NCBI GenBank assembly: GCA_000695325.1
Contig: AVPN01000132.1
Location: 61,939 to 95,412, forward strand
DNA length: 33,474 nucleotides
Direction of reading: 5' to 3'
From: Pleurobrachia bachei
Taxonomy: Eukaryota; Ctenophora; Tentaculata; Cydippida; Pleurobrachiidae
Shown: piece by piece, positions 9,395 to 20,696 of the stretch
How positions within the stretch are numbered: position 1 is the stretch's first letter
Layout: each line of letters begins with the position of its first letter
Translations under genes and position numbers: made by a program
Notes under the pieces: generated by a model
Told to the model about the DNA's origin: nothing
The model's database searches: none
The model's input: only the letters and a program-made list of their open reading frames with translations

Positions 9395-10121
9395 TCTTAG
9401 TGCCGATGAGACAGACTGCGTAGCATGGCAATAAATTCTGGGAGAAATTGAAGAGGGTACGTACTGAACACAACCGGTTGCAACCCTCGATTGAGTTCTA
9501 ACCCCTTAGGGCATATATAAGATCCTCCGTGAGTGAGAGTTTAGGTAACTGTTCCCCACATTTATGTAACCTTCGAAATTTTGTCGAGTAACCACAACAC
9601 CAGAAATTATTCGTTCTCATAGCAACTGAGAGTTAATTCAACGACTACATAATTTAGGTGTTTGAACAAGGCTCATTATGTTACACATTCATTATGTTAC
9701 ACACATTCTTTGTACACTTTTTATAACACACTGCTGAAAATAAATAACCTTTTAAAAACTCTCCACTCCGTCTTTCTAACAAGCTGGATCAAATAATAAT
9801 CGACAGCTCAACACAACTTCTACTCGATGTGGTCCTTGCATCTTGTTGAAAGGTGATCGAAGAAGAAACGTAACTGATCCACATTCTGAAAAAGGAGAAG
9901 GGTGTCAGTAAAATCCAGCTTGCCAGCACAGAACGAATCTGATTTTCCCACGCTACCAGACCGCCTGTTACACTAAATGCTGAAATTGTAAACTTTTGAC
10001 TGTGCGCAATCCTCGCGCGCCCCGCACAAAAATGTCCAATGTTTGTGACACAACAGTGCCCGAATCTGGCCGAAGGGGCAGTTGTTACTGTTAGCAACGG
10101 ACAGGGCGTTATTTTAGTAAT
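9395..10121. repeat. 727-bp direct duplication, right copy
   Basis: The copy is nearly identical to 8347-9073. Its - strand holds a possible terminal exon of the NDK-like gene after a good acceptor (ccttctcctttttcag) at 9886. Confidence 0.95.
9820..9885 (-). CDS. Possible last exon of the NDK-like gene
   Basis: After a strong acceptor, phase 0 gives NVDQLRFFFDHLSTRCKDHI and a stop, which resembles the F-F-F end of an NDK unit. The preceding resolved exon (10437) leaves in phase 1, so either another exon intervenes or a different frame is used. The same exon is present in the left copy at 8837-8772. Confidence 0.4.
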   Translation of the reverse strand, partial: NVDQLRFFFDHLSTRCKDHIE

Positions 10122-10240
10122 CGTTCTTTAATTCTTTAAAGATCTAAAAGCGATCGGGACCTCTATTATATATACCGCGTGTCCTTAATAAGTAAAAATA
10201 TCACCACCCCTAATTATTTTATTTATCATTTGATTAATTA

Positions 10241-10402
10241 CAGTCGGACCCCGATTTACCGGGCCCCGATTTACCGGAACCCCNNNNNNNNNNNNNNNNN
10301 NNNNNNNNNNNNNNNNNNNNNNNNNNNNCGATATACCGGGCACCCCGATTTACCGGGCAAAATCCTTTCCCCCGAGCATCCCGGTAAATCGGGGTCCGAC
10401 TG
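10241..10402. mobile_element. pogo-like MITE interrupted by an assembly gap
   Basis: The ends CAGTCGGACCCCGATTTACC and its complement are flanked by TA on both sides, as in pogo/Tc1 elements. The interior repeats the phrase ACCCCGATTTACCGG, which probably caused the gap of 45 N at 10284-10328. Confidence 0.8.
10284..10328. other. Assembly gap (45 N)
   Basis: The bases are N. The gap lies inside a self-similar inverted-repeat element, so its true length is uncertain. Confidence 0.99.
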
Positions 10403-10436
10403 TAATTAATTAACTAATTATCATTTTAATACCCAC

Positions 10437-13400
10437 CATATTTCTGTTGGGAGTCGTCAACATCATATGCCCGTATGTCTCCAGCAGCTTCTTGCTATTA
10501 GACAATCTTATGGGAACTTCCTAAACCACCTTTGTGCTGTGACGTAAGAGTCGTTGTAAAGCCAACACCAAACAGGGTCGGTTGACAAATGTTTGGCAAA
10601 TCTGAGAGTGGAAGAAAGGGTTTGAAGGGGTTCAAATACTTTGCATAAAGTTACCCCTCGAATTTAAAGTTAAATCGAGAGACACTGTAAATGGATATTC
10701 GAGACCCAACTGATCACAATTTACAATATCAAAACACAAACCTCGGTTCTCAATTTAAAGAGAGATCGGAATTTAGGGAATTGTGAAATTGGGATAGTCA
10801 TTAGACGTGCACCCACCACATCGAATTGACAATTCTGTATCAGTCTGCAAGGGGAGTTAAGAAATTGTTATAAAGATGGAAAATATCAAACCTAAATTTT
10901 CCAAGCTAGACTGTGTTTACTGTTTCGGGAGGGTTAGAGCATAAAAAACATAGCTAAAGTAAATTATGAGGTAAAATGTAAGTTTTAAATGGATCTAGGG
11001 AATTTCTCACGTTATAAGTTGACTGGCGGGAGATAGTCGAGATTGTTTGACTGGTTTTAGAAGGTCAGGAGGGAAAACAACAGAAACCTGAGAGAAACAG
11101 AATGATAATTGGAGATATATTATGTTAGTATTCATTAGCTAATTGTGAGATTCATTATATTATGCTAATTAGCTAATTAATTTTCAACTAGCTACTATTA
11201 CTATACCGTTTGTAGGAGAGGTTTCAAAAGGCACGGTTTGCTGTCAAGACTTCGTGAGAGGTTGGAATCAACAATTTCATCAATATACGAATGGGGAATC
11301 TGCGAGAAGAGAAGTGGGTTTAGATAATTATTATATACTAAACTGTTAGCATTTGTGTGGTGGGAAATATAATGAGAAACCTATGGAACAAGGAGGGGAA
11401 CAACAGGAACCGACTGAATCAGGAAATACTGGTCCCTGATTGGCTGATAACCAGTCAACGTGACCTAAATAGCGAGTTCTTATTGGTTGTTTACTTATTT
11501 AGGTCGGTTCAAAGGGAACAATAAACTGAGAAAAATGATGTCCACAATGCACCTACCCCTTCAGCCTGCATGTCGAGGGTATTTGGGCAGCACAGTCCCC
11601 TTGGGAAGTGTTCCCTGACCAAATCTACACTTTCGGTATAGGATACTGGGGCTGAAAGACATGATGTTTATCAAACTAAGTAATGGAACTTCTGAGGTAC
11701 TTCTGTCGTACTTCAGACTTCTGGGATTAAACGAAACAGAATTCAATATGATAATGAACTAAAAAAGGGAAAGAAGATTGAACCTTTCTTGTTGTATTTA
11801 AAGCATTAAAATTCTCACCTAGGAAGTCCCCAGGCTGGCTGGCAAAACTTGCCCGGAGTGAGAACTGATGGTTAAACTTGGCCTCTTTTAAGTCAGGTGG
11901 TCCAACAAGTTGGCACAACTTGTATACTGCATTCTCAGCTTGAACACAGAAAACTAGTCGATCAGAACGGGAGAGATGTAGTCCGACAATTGTAAAATCT
12001 AGGGAGGGGGTAGGAGACTGATGATAAATTAACAGTAGGTACGGGGTGTTTGAAAAAATAACTATTTTCCCCACACACACGTCTCTCTTCTCACAAAGCA
12101 CGCCCTATTTACTCCTGATCAGATCTCATTTGTATAATAATCAGTACAGGGTGTTTGAAAATATGGGGGGGGATATAATGTAACTTAACAGGGGTATGTA
12201 TGGAAGGACAAGTTCAGCGAAGTAATAAAAGGGGTAACTCCCCACTAGTACTGTCTCAAGGAGCGTTGGGATAACTCGGGGTGGAGCCAACATGGACTTT
12301 AGTATCCCCTCACTCTGGTACACCAACCGATCGGGCAAATCGGAGAGGGTCAGGCGGCCTGATCGGGTTAATCAGAGAGAGTTAGTCGGCCTGGTAGGGT
12401 AAATCGGAGAGGGTAAGTCGGTCTGATCGGTAATTTAGACATGGTTAAACAGTCCTGATAAATAATTAAGATCCCTAGTATGATCTCCTATACTAAAACT
12501 AATAAACTAAATCTAATTAACTAATTAACCAGATCTAATTAACTAATTACCCAAATCTAATTAACTAATTAACCAGATCTAATTAACTAATTAACCAGAT
12601 CTAATTACCTTTATCCTTGCTAATGATGCTATTAACATGGGTCCGGGGAGGAGGGAGATGGAGTTGCCGAGGTCTCATTATCTCATCACTATATAATTCC
12701 TTCTCGAAGAATAACAGAGATGCTGAGAGAGAGATATGATGTTATTATTATTTATGTGTTTATTTATTAGGAATATACTTTCACATAGCTGTGTGACAAC
12801 ACTTTACTCGAGTAACCAGATTCTACCATAAATGTATAAAAGCGCTACTATAATTAGATACAAACGAAAGATTAAAATAATTAAATTCAAAATACAACAC
12901 ACAAACCAAGTTTGTAAGCATGTTCGGGTGTTTCACTCGTAATGCAATCCTTCTTGTTAACCATCAACTCCTGCACCAACTGGAAGGCATTAATAGCCCG
13001 TACCAACAGTGCTAACACTGGAACTGGAAAAATACAATTTTTTTGTGAATTTTGAGGCAATTTTTGTGAATTTTGAGACAAAAAACATTAGGGAGATGGA
13101 GAACTCCATCTAATGAAAGGCCGTCATTGAATTATTTACAAAGACTCCGTGTTCTAAGTAGGTCTCGTAACCAAGCTAAGTACCAGGAACCGACCGAAAC
13201 AGCCAATCAGAACTCATTATTTAGGTCATGTGATTGGTTATCAGCCAATCAGGGAACAGTATTTCCTGATTCGGTCGGTTCCTGAAATAAACCTGTTTGG
13301 AGATGTTGCACATTTCCCTTCCAAGCAGCCTCTCCAACCTCATACTTAGTTAGCTCACGAGCCTGAAAATAAAAGTTAGGAAATCTCGTCAGCTCCGGAG

Positions 13401-16400
13401 AATTGAATCCGTTTCCAGTCACAACTCAGCCCCCGCCGTCGAGACCCCAGCTATCTCAGGTGAACTGTTGGGGAGATTTGAATGCAGAGGAGGTATTTGT
13501 GAAGCTACAGAATCTTGCACCACTAATCAGCGCTTGGGCTCCCAATCTGTTTGAGGTTCCATTCGGAACAGTTGGCAGGAGCTTCATTGATGAACTTACT
13601 AGGTTGGCAAACCTTTTTGCAACATCCACTGCTTCGGAATCATATGCATTATCAGCCCTAGTGCTAGCTCCTGCACTTCTCCTACAGAAACCAAGCAAAA
13701 AGTCCAAGGTTGGTAGGCACAAAGATCTGTTGGAACGAAGACTTGAGCTATGGAAGAGCGGGAACTTTGATCAGTTATACCGTGAGGCTTCTGCAATCCA
13801 GAAACCCCTTAACTACCAACCCCCCCAGTGAGGAGCGGTGTAACAAACGGTTCGTTGATCTTATGAGAAACGGACAGACAAGTGAAGCTACAGGGTGGCT
13901 TGACTCCTCCAGGCACACATGTGGAGTCAAAACCTGTACTGACGAGGTACTCCTGGACCTCGAGAAGAAGCACCCACCCGCTGCACCCATCAACAGTAAA
14001 CATGTTCACAGTGATCCACCTGCCGACCACCAGCCTGTCACATTTCAGGGCATAACCGGTGAGAGCATCTACAAATGTGGATTAATGATCAAAGGTTCAG
14101 GTGGTCCCAGTGGTTTTGACGCCTCCGGGGTGAGCAGGATCCTATGTGCGAAGAAAGGCAAAGAATCTTCCACGGCGTTGTGCGATGCCTTGAGTTTGGT
14201 TGCCCAGAAACTTGCAACTACCGAAGTCCACGGCGATTTCCTTGCGATATTCTGTTCATCTCGTCTGATGCCTCTGGAGAAGTCAGATGGAGGTACTCGG
14301 CCGATCGGTATTGGAGAAGTGTTCAGGAGAATAGTGGTGAAATCTATCATCTTCTCCCAGCGGGTAGCGATTAAAGTTGCCGCAGGATGTGTCCAATTGG
14401 CAGCAGGGCAGCCTGGCGGCTGTGAGGCAGCCATTCATTCACTATGCGATCGGTTTGAGGAGTCTGACTGTGAGGGTGCTCTTCTGTTAGATGCAAGTAA
14501 CGCTTTCAATCGGTTGAACAGAGGACGTGCGTTGCATAGCGTTGGCAGACTTTGTTCCATACTGGCACACCGCACAGCTAGTTAACAACTTATACGGGGC
14601 GCCATCACCATTGTAGCAGAGAGAGGGAGATTGAGAGTATGAAGGTGTGTGGGTAATTTATTATGTCACAACTCACACAGTTAGTAAGAGTGTAGTGTAA
14701 GACTGTAAGAATGAACTGTAAGACCTTATTTTAGTTGAGTAAATTTTGTTTAGTTTCTGCCATGAACCGACCAAAACAAGTAAACAACCAATCAGAACTC
14801 GTTATTTAAGTCACGTGACTGGTTATCAGCCAATCAGGGACCATTATTTCTTGATTCGGTCGGTCCTTGGTTTCTACTATACCTGGAAGCTACTGAGCCG
14901 GGGAATTAGCTTCACACCCAACAGTTCTAAATGTCCTGTTTCGTAGGGAGAACACTCGAGTCCCAAGGTCTCTGAAATAAAGTGAAAATGTAAAGCTAAA
15001 CTCCAAAGGAAAGTTGCTGTGTTAATATTTTAAGTATCAATCAATCGTGTTTACAAAGTCACCCCTATTATTATTGCTAGCGCAGAGGGGGAATTTCATT
15101 ACCAACAATTAATCAATCAATGAAAAACTGCCGCTGCCAGTGGCATTTGTCAAGAAAACCAGCCACAAAAAACTTGGTAGGGAACAGGGAAACATGGGAA
15201 CATACTTGTGTAGTGGATAAGACGTGTTATCTCCGATCCAGCGTTGTCTACTGCAGTGGTCTGTCCTGTCAGTGCAATGACTACAATCTGCTCTAGATCT
15301 CTTCTATCGGGTATCATGTGCTGGGGAAGAGGGAAATGATTATTTTCTGAACACTTGAATGCTCTAGATCTCTTCTATCTGGTATCATGTGCTGGGGGAG
15401 CGATTATTTTGTGAACAATTGAGTAATCAAAAAATCAACAATGGTGTGATCAACTGCCAGTGAAAAAATATACCGACACCGAGGGCTCAGATATATCAAA
15501 ACGAAAATCCATGATTTATCTTTCAGCTACATACCTGTTTGTGAGACATGAAAAAGTCGAAGGTTTTCCGTTCGGGCAGGAGTCCAAACTGGCCCCCTAC
15601 GTTCCAGAGATTGTTATCGGAGAAGGGTATCATTTCAAAGTAGAGATATGGATCTGAAGAGATACTCAGTCAGCATGGGAGAAACAGTGAAACAGTCTGA
15701 GGAGCTAGTGTTTCGTGCAGCAGCCCCGATTTGAGAGGACTAGCTAAAAACAGGGTCTACCGGGCACCGCTCGACAGTCAGATCTGTGTTCAAAATAAGA
15801 AATAAAATATTGGCAGGATACCTGAAAGTTGCTCCTTTGAGTATGTAATATCAAGATCTGCTTCAGTTGTACTCATTGTGTGATCCAGGTTTCTATCCAC
15901 CACTCTACTCTTTAACTCCCGTATCATTGCCCTGAAATGTAATATCATCAGGAACCGACCGAATCAGGAAATACTGACCCCTGATTGGCTGATAACCAGT
16001 CACGTGACCTAAATAACGACTTCTGATTGGCTGTTTACTTTTCGGTCAGTTCCTGAATATCATCATTATATGAGTCAGTTAATTAAAGCCAAAACCCAAG
16101 GAAAGTCTCTGTACCGTGAGTGATAAATCCCGTTCCTCTTCCCCAAGAAAAGAACGGTTGAAGCGAGTGTTGGTTGTGACGGACATGCGTCTGTGGAAAA
16201 GTTCTGGGGGAAAATGTGCCGATCATCCCGACTACCAGGAGTGGAGCCGTTGGAACTCGATAGGGATGGAGAGGTGAGGGGGGTCCCGTTAAATTTGGAG
16301 AAGATTTTAGTTTGTGTCTCAGATAGTCCGAGTCCGACGCACTTTCGGTAGTTCAACCGGCTTCGACGAATTCCTGAAACCAATAAAAATTGCTTAAGAT

Positions 16401-17532
16401 AGCGATTAGCGTACCAAATACGTAGTTGTTTTACTTCGTTGTAAAGACATCGATCATATTATATTCCGAATTGAAGTGGCTAATAAAGAACCTCACCCAA
16501 TAAAGAAACGCCTCCCTGCTGCAAAACATCAACAACTTCCCCAAGCAGGGACGGAGAGATGAGGGGTGAAATAAGGAGGAAGAAATATTCGTGACTCCTC
16601 TCAAAGACCAGTGGAAGTGATGGTCCTTTAGGGATGGCACAGTTGAGAGGGAATCGAGGTCCAAAGTATTTTACCAGCTGTTGTCTGTATCAGGAGAATA
16701 GTGTCAGTTTAGGAACAAAGAGAAACAATATGGTTTTTTTCTCTTTGTAATCGCTCTCGCTCTGTCGATAGAGTGCTATCGGTATTTTGTGCCGTCATAC
16801 TGTATGAGTAGAGGAAGGTTGACAATGATTGAAATAATTTGACCAAGCATGGATGCGGAAATTGTACCATTGAATCTGCACTAAATTCATTTCTCACGGT
16901 CTTCGCTGTGGTCCGTGTGTTTGTCAGAGTAAAAGTTCTGTGACGTTATGACGTGACGCCACGGTGTGATAGGGTGACGTCATGTGACATCACGTGACGT
17001 CATGTAACATACCCTGTCTTCTCTGATGTCCGTGTGTTTGTCAGAGTGAACGTTCCGAATTGCATCCGTCGCATAACAGCTCTCACACTATCTGGGTCCG
17101 TTCGTAGGGCAAGTTCACTATCTTGAGGCCCCAGTTTTTCTGGGAATGGGCAGAAGTGTCAGACTTTTTATTTATCGAGTGTCCTAGCAACTAGTTGGTC
17201 CCAACTCTATTTGCATCACTGGTAAGGGTGATGTGTTGGATTATAGTGTTGGGAGAACGGGGCTTCCGTTATAGATGCATCTAATGGGTATGGGTTTTGG
17301 TTACGAAGCGCTGGCAAGGGGTTACTTAGTTACCAAGTGTGGGTTAGGGTTGTGGACACAATCGTGGTTGTGTTCAAGCATTCGTATTGAATAACTCTCG
17401 CATCCTGAAAACGTGTGAGAGGCATCTTACACTGCACATCACATGACCAGCCACTATATGATTGCAGCTGTACATGCACACATGTGTTCTTCTGTTGCTT
17501 GTCGAAGAGTGAGAGGGAGAGAGAGGGAGAGA

Positions 17533-17584
<52 letters not shown>

Positions 17585-18562
17585 ACTAACAACACCAGAC
17601 ACTATTTTGGGATAAAAGTCCGGTCTGATGGTATTCAACTCGGGCTTGTGATCGATATCATACCCGCTGCACACGACCAACTCAGGTACCACGCCTACAC
17701 TAAAAACGACACCGAGGGATCTGATGGGAGGGATGGTGAGGAGAAGATAGAGGGGTTTCTGATACCAACGGAGAGTGTCCCGTGTGGTACAAATATTAAG
17801 AAGAGTTACGGCACCCTGGCCATCCCACTGGAGGTAGTTCCTCCCGTTGTTATTGTGGAGCAGCGGTGTGGGGAGGAGGTGGTGGGGGAGGTTGTGTGCA
17901 GGAACAGGACTCTAGTTGGTCTGCAGGAGAGATGCAGAGAAGGGAATAAAGAGGAAGATGATGTTCAAGATGGTGTCCTGATTGATATTAAACTTCGGAG
18001 CACCCTGTATGCGCTGAGTGGTGCTTTTATTATTTCCATCAGTCTCTCTGTTGTGTATTGGAGCGTCAAGACTACTATAGTTCACTCAGATGATTGATAC
18101 GCCTTGAAATAATCTTTAAATTTGAATTAGAAGGGGTAGGACCACATCCGCTGCATCTCGTTTCTGGAGAGTTAAATGACTCTTTAAATGTCAATTAACT
18201 TGCGGTTTCAAATTTTAATCAGTTTCTAAATTTTAAAAGAAGTAAGGAAAGAAGGCCAAGGGGTGATGTTCCGAACGCTATTTCATCCACAAGCATTTGT
18301 TACGCTTTTTCATTAACACGCCTTTGTCATGCTGTTTTTATTTAACTACCGACAAGGGAAATTCGAATTGTGATCGTGCCTTGTATTCCAATGTTGGAAC
18401 TGTTTCAGAAGCTTTTCAAATACAGGAAGGTCGTCTGATTTTGATTCATTCAATACCGGATCGGAGAAGGGAGAATAACTTTTAATTTCGAAATTTTTTG
18501 AAAAGAGGGAGAATGAGTCAGTATGGGATGTCAGGAAGAGAGAGAGAGAGAGAGGGAAAAAT

Positions 18563-18622
<60 letters not shown>

Positions 18623-20678
18623 CGAGAGAGAGAAAGAGAGAGAGAGAAACTCCAACATGTACAGCTGTATGCAATGTAATGCTTGTTCGTCACATACTAT
18701 CATTCTATAGTGCATGGAAGACTTGCCATCTCGTTGTTCACTCACAAAATGAATCCGATAAATCCAGTGTACATAAAAACCAATAACCTCTCTCGAGAAC
18801 TAACTTCTAAACGACTAAAATTTAATAAATTATGTTTCTAACAGATCCTGGGCACATCTTGTCATGGCGTGGGGGGGGTGCACATTCTCACCTGCCCACC
18901 GTTTCGGTGCATCATGTCCTGAGATAGCGATAGCTAGCTGCGGTCCTTCTTTTTCTGATGATGAAGAGAATCGTAGTGCCGATATTTCCAGTTGGACATC
19001 CTTTATACTGGACAACACGTGAAATATACCCGCCTGGAGGATGGAGGGTCTAATTAATTAGGACCATGGATTGTTAGGAACAAATGAGCGTTCTTGCTAT
19101 GTTCGGGGTTATAACATTGGTTATGAAATAGCCCCTCTAAACAGGTAACTTCGTAACCAAGTTATAACATTAATATTGTGGTGGATGTTACTCGTGTATT
19201 ATCTGTCAGGCCAATGCTCTGACCAATGCAGTTCTCGCGCACTCCGCTTGGGAGAAATGAGAATAGGGTCAGGCCAATGCTCTGTTCTTACTAAACTATT
19301 AACGGGGTTATAACAGTAATATTGTGGTGGATGTTACTCGTGTATTATACCGGTGAGAGCAGGAGATTTCCAGTTATTGTTGACACACAGAATTCAGTAG
19401 ATCCAGGATCAGATAACGTCTCATGTATCTCACTGAGAGCCACCTTGTGCTTCCCTCGCACCGTCTCAGATGCCTGAACAATGTAACGAACTTAATTTGA
19501 ATATATATTTTAATAATTAACTCTCAATTATTATTATTATATCGGTTTTATACAAGGAAAGACTGGTTCTGGTTGACAAGAACCTTTCACGATTTCAAAA
19601 AATCAACTTACAACTAAATCTCAAGTATAGTCGGACCCCGATTTAGTGGCACCCTCGGGGTTTTGTCAACTAAATCGGGCTGCCACTAAATCGGGGGCCA
19701 CTAAATCGGGGTCCGACTATAATAACTTGAGAACCTACCATACGATTATGTCTAACAATATTCCATACCGATTCAGGATCCACTCGCCAGGCAGTGACGG
19801 CAGGTTTTGCTGTGAAGAGTTCCCCCGCTTCATTCCACTGAGACACGAGGATGAGCTTGCTGAGACTTTCACAGAACGGATAATCACGGGGGTTTAGTAG
19901 AGTTGTGCTGAAAATGTGAGTAAAACATATCAATAATTGAGTGTCGAATAGCTACAATATATTCTTCGTGATTACCACTGATTACCATTTACCCGTAATC
20001 CTCTAACTCTGGCTCTTGGAGGGAGAAAGGGGGAGCTTCGCACGCCGACAAGGGACATGTAGCGAGTTACCCAAAACATCGAAGAAGATAACAATAATTG
20101 CTTAATTAATTACCCAGTAATTGCCTAGTTAATTGTGCGGTAATTGCACGATATTTAGTTACCTAAACAGCTGTGGATCGATCTGTGCGATGGAATGAGC
20201 TGAAAAGAAGGCTTTGGTATCCCGGTAGAAGGTATTAGTTTGTCGAACACTCCGTACCAAGAAAACATACGTTAGACAGTTACTGAAAATTATATGGTTA
20301 GTCTTCTATTATGATGAAGTAATACTAGTATGACCTATCACCTATAATTTATTGTAGACCTCATACACTCGACTAACTGCAACGAAGTAAAACAACTACG
20401 CATTTGGTACGCTACAATTGTTTCATCGCAACCCTTACGGGAAACGAATCACCAAGCGACTCCCAATAGTGTCTTTCTCTCCTGGATATTTGTGCCTTGT
20501 GATATAATTATACATGTCACCTACTTGACAAAGGTAAGCCTGGTTGAGAGAAGAGAGAAGGGTTTTGCACCAGAGCTCAACAGCCATGTGAGAACTCCCT
20601 CGGTCGCGTATTCGGAAACCGTCGGTATTTCGTCATAGCAGTAGGAGTAATATTCGGGAGGAAGGGAGGACAGTTCAC
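10437..20678 (-). CDS. NDK-like repeat protein, probably catalytically dead (21-exon gene)
   Basis: Exons on the - strand: 20678-20525, 20282-20163, 19907-19769, 19473-19351, 19000-18892, 17139-17013, 16684-16497, 16373-16115, 15931-15822, 15653-15535, 15320-15206, 14971-14883, 13362-13293, 13023-12907, 12358-12239, 11998-11819, 11651-11557, 11299-11207, 10834-10742, 10601-10530 and 10494-10437. All twenty junction phases agree, giving about 850 residues. Repeated segments recall nucleoside diphosphate kinases (NME7/NME8 type): EKLGPQDSELALRTDPDSVR, EYFFLLISPLISPSLLGEVV with GVSLLGIRRSRLN, FTIVGLHLS with NAVYKLCQLVGPPDLKEAK, and FDVVGARLM with RPCLVLALQR. Four to five units are visible. The N-x-x-H-G-S-D active-site motif appears in none, so enzymatic activity is unlikely. 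Multi-NDK proteins are known from cilia and sperm axonemes; that role is inferred. Weak points are the acceptors at 19000 and 10834 and a 35-base intron at 10495-10529. Start and stop are not resolved. Confidence 0.8.
11404..11511. mobile_element. hAT-like MITE
   Basis: The left end is CAGGAACCGACTG and the right end AGGTCGGTTC, with a full interior. It lies in the intron between the NDK-like exons at 11557 and 11299. Confidence 0.85.
12300..12440. repeat. 32-bp tandem repeat partly within a coding exon
   Basis: Three to four degenerate units of the type CGGCCTGATCGGG...AATCGGAGAGGGT... run from about 12328 to 12436. The acceptor of the NDK-like exon starting at 12358 falls inside one unit, so the first codons of that exon derive from the repeat. 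Confidence 0.7.
12490..12606. repeat. 22-bp AT-rich tandem repeat
   Basis: About five copies of a unit like CCAGATCTAATTAACTAATT lie head to tail in the intron of the NDK-like gene. Confidence 0.9.
13184..13284. mobile_element. hAT-like MITE, reverse orientation
   Basis: The ends are CAGGAACCGACCG and CGGTCGGTTCCTG, with the interior in reverse orientation. Its right end is only 7 bases from the donor of the NDK-like exon at 13293. Confidence 0.88.
13403..14585 (+). pseudogene. Reverse transcriptase fragment of a retrotransposon, frameshifted
   Basis: The fragment is inserted in an intron of the NDK-like gene on the opposite strand. The first part (to about 13831) is a zinc-poor, Leu/Ala-rich N-terminal region. 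The frame then changes at a run of seven C near 13824, consistent with one extra base, and continues to 14585. The second part carries typical reverse transcriptase segments: PLEKSDGGTRPIGIGEVFRR, AGQPGGCEAAIHS and the first catalytic Asp block LLLDASNAFNRLNR. The sequence stops before any Y-x-D-D motif, and no nuclease or integrase is seen, so it is a dead 3'-truncated copy. Elements of this type are frequent in cnidarians and sponges (from memory); the class, non-LTR or DIRS-like, is not settled. Confidence 0.85.
14763..14870. mobile_element. hAT-like MITE, reverse orientation
   Basis: The left end GAACCGACC and right end CGGTCGGTCCTTG are slightly diverged, with a complete interior. It lies 12 bases beyond the donor of the NDK-like exon at 14883. 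Confidence 0.85.
15949..16055. mobile_element. hAT-like MITE with clear 8-bp target duplication
   Basis: The ends CAGGAACCGACCG and CGGTCAGTTCCTG enclose the interior, and AATATCAT occurs immediately outside both ends. An 8-bp duplication and a CAG terminus fit the hAT superfamily. It lies in the intron between NDK-like exons 16115 and 15931. Confidence 0.9.
16940..17010. promoter_or_regulatory. Pair of CRE-type palindromes in a TGACGT-rich segment
   Basis: TGACGTCA occurs at 16975-16982 and 16995-17002, 20 bases apart, within a segment with further TGACGT half sites. It directly abuts the NDK-like exon ending at 17013 and lies in its downstream intron. CREB/ATF binding is possible; function is not shown. 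Confidence 0.35.
17514..17581. repeat. (GA)n microsatellite
   Basis: A nearly perfect GA tract. It immediately precedes the open frame with a membrane segment, so any acceptor for that frame must lie in or just after it. Confidence 0.95.
17585..18097 (+). CDS. Open frame with C-terminal membrane segment, 5' end unresolved
   Basis: An uninterrupted frame of about 170 codons ends at TGA 18095-18097. It has no ATG near its start and opens out of a (GA)n tract, so it may be the last exon of a gene whose other exons I could not find. The sequence is hydrophilic with several Cys (VEQRC, EVVCRN, QERCRE) and an acidic stretch, then a hydrophobic helix (LSGAFIISISLSVVYWSV) and a 10-residue tail ending HSDD. 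That fits a type I or tail-anchored membrane protein. I do not recognise the family. It lies antisense inside an intron of the NDK-like gene. Confidence 0.45.
   Translation, partial: TNNTRHYFGIKVRSDGIQLGLVIDIIPAAHDQLRYHAYTKNDTEGSDGRDGEEKIEGFLIPTESVPCGTNIKKSYGTLAIPLEVVPPVVIVEQRCGEEVVGEVVCRNRTLVGLQERCREGNKEEDDVQDGVLIDIKLRSTLYALSGAFIISISLSVVYWSVKTTIVHSDD
18098..18535. other. Intronic stretch without recognised features
   Basis: The sequence lies within the 17140-18891 intron of the NDK-like gene. I see no exon, element ends or structured repeats in it. Confidence 0.4.
18536..18652. repeat. (GA)n microsatellite
   Basis: The tract is GA with a few A-rich interruptions, in an intron of the NDK-like gene. 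Apparent Arg-Glu frames through it are an artefact. Confidence 0.95.
19162..19349. repeat. Short direct duplication beside an NDK-gene donor
   Basis: A 41-base segment (AATATTGTGGTGGATGTTAC and flanks) occurs at 19162-19202 and 19309-19349. The second copy ends at the donor of the NDK-like exon 19473-19351, so part of the intron edge was copied about 147 bases away. AGGCCAATGCTCTG is also repeated at about 19208 and 19270. Confidence 0.7.
19628..19719. mobile_element. pogo-like MITE
   Basis: The ends (T)AGTCGGACCCCGATTTAGT and complement lie between TA dinucleotides. The interior repeats CCACTAAATCGGGG. It lies in an intron of the NDK-like gene. Confidence 0.8.
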
Positions 20679-20696
20679 CTGCAATTAGGGTTCGAT

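Noticed and set aside
8741-10097. Two identical 102-codon frames on the - strand as a duplicated gene
   Set aside because: The frame spans an intron-like polypyrimidine/AG border and has no domain. It is read here as intron plus a possible terminal exon within a 727-bp repeat.
15460-15657. A + strand frame sharing DTEGSD with the frame at 17.7 kb
   Set aside because: The opposite strand at 15653-15535 is a phase-consistent exon of the NDK-like gene, so this is its shadow and the short match is chance.
17415-18710. Arg-Glu repeat proteins from (GA)n tracts
   Set aside because: They are plain translations of microsatellites with no supported start or splice context.
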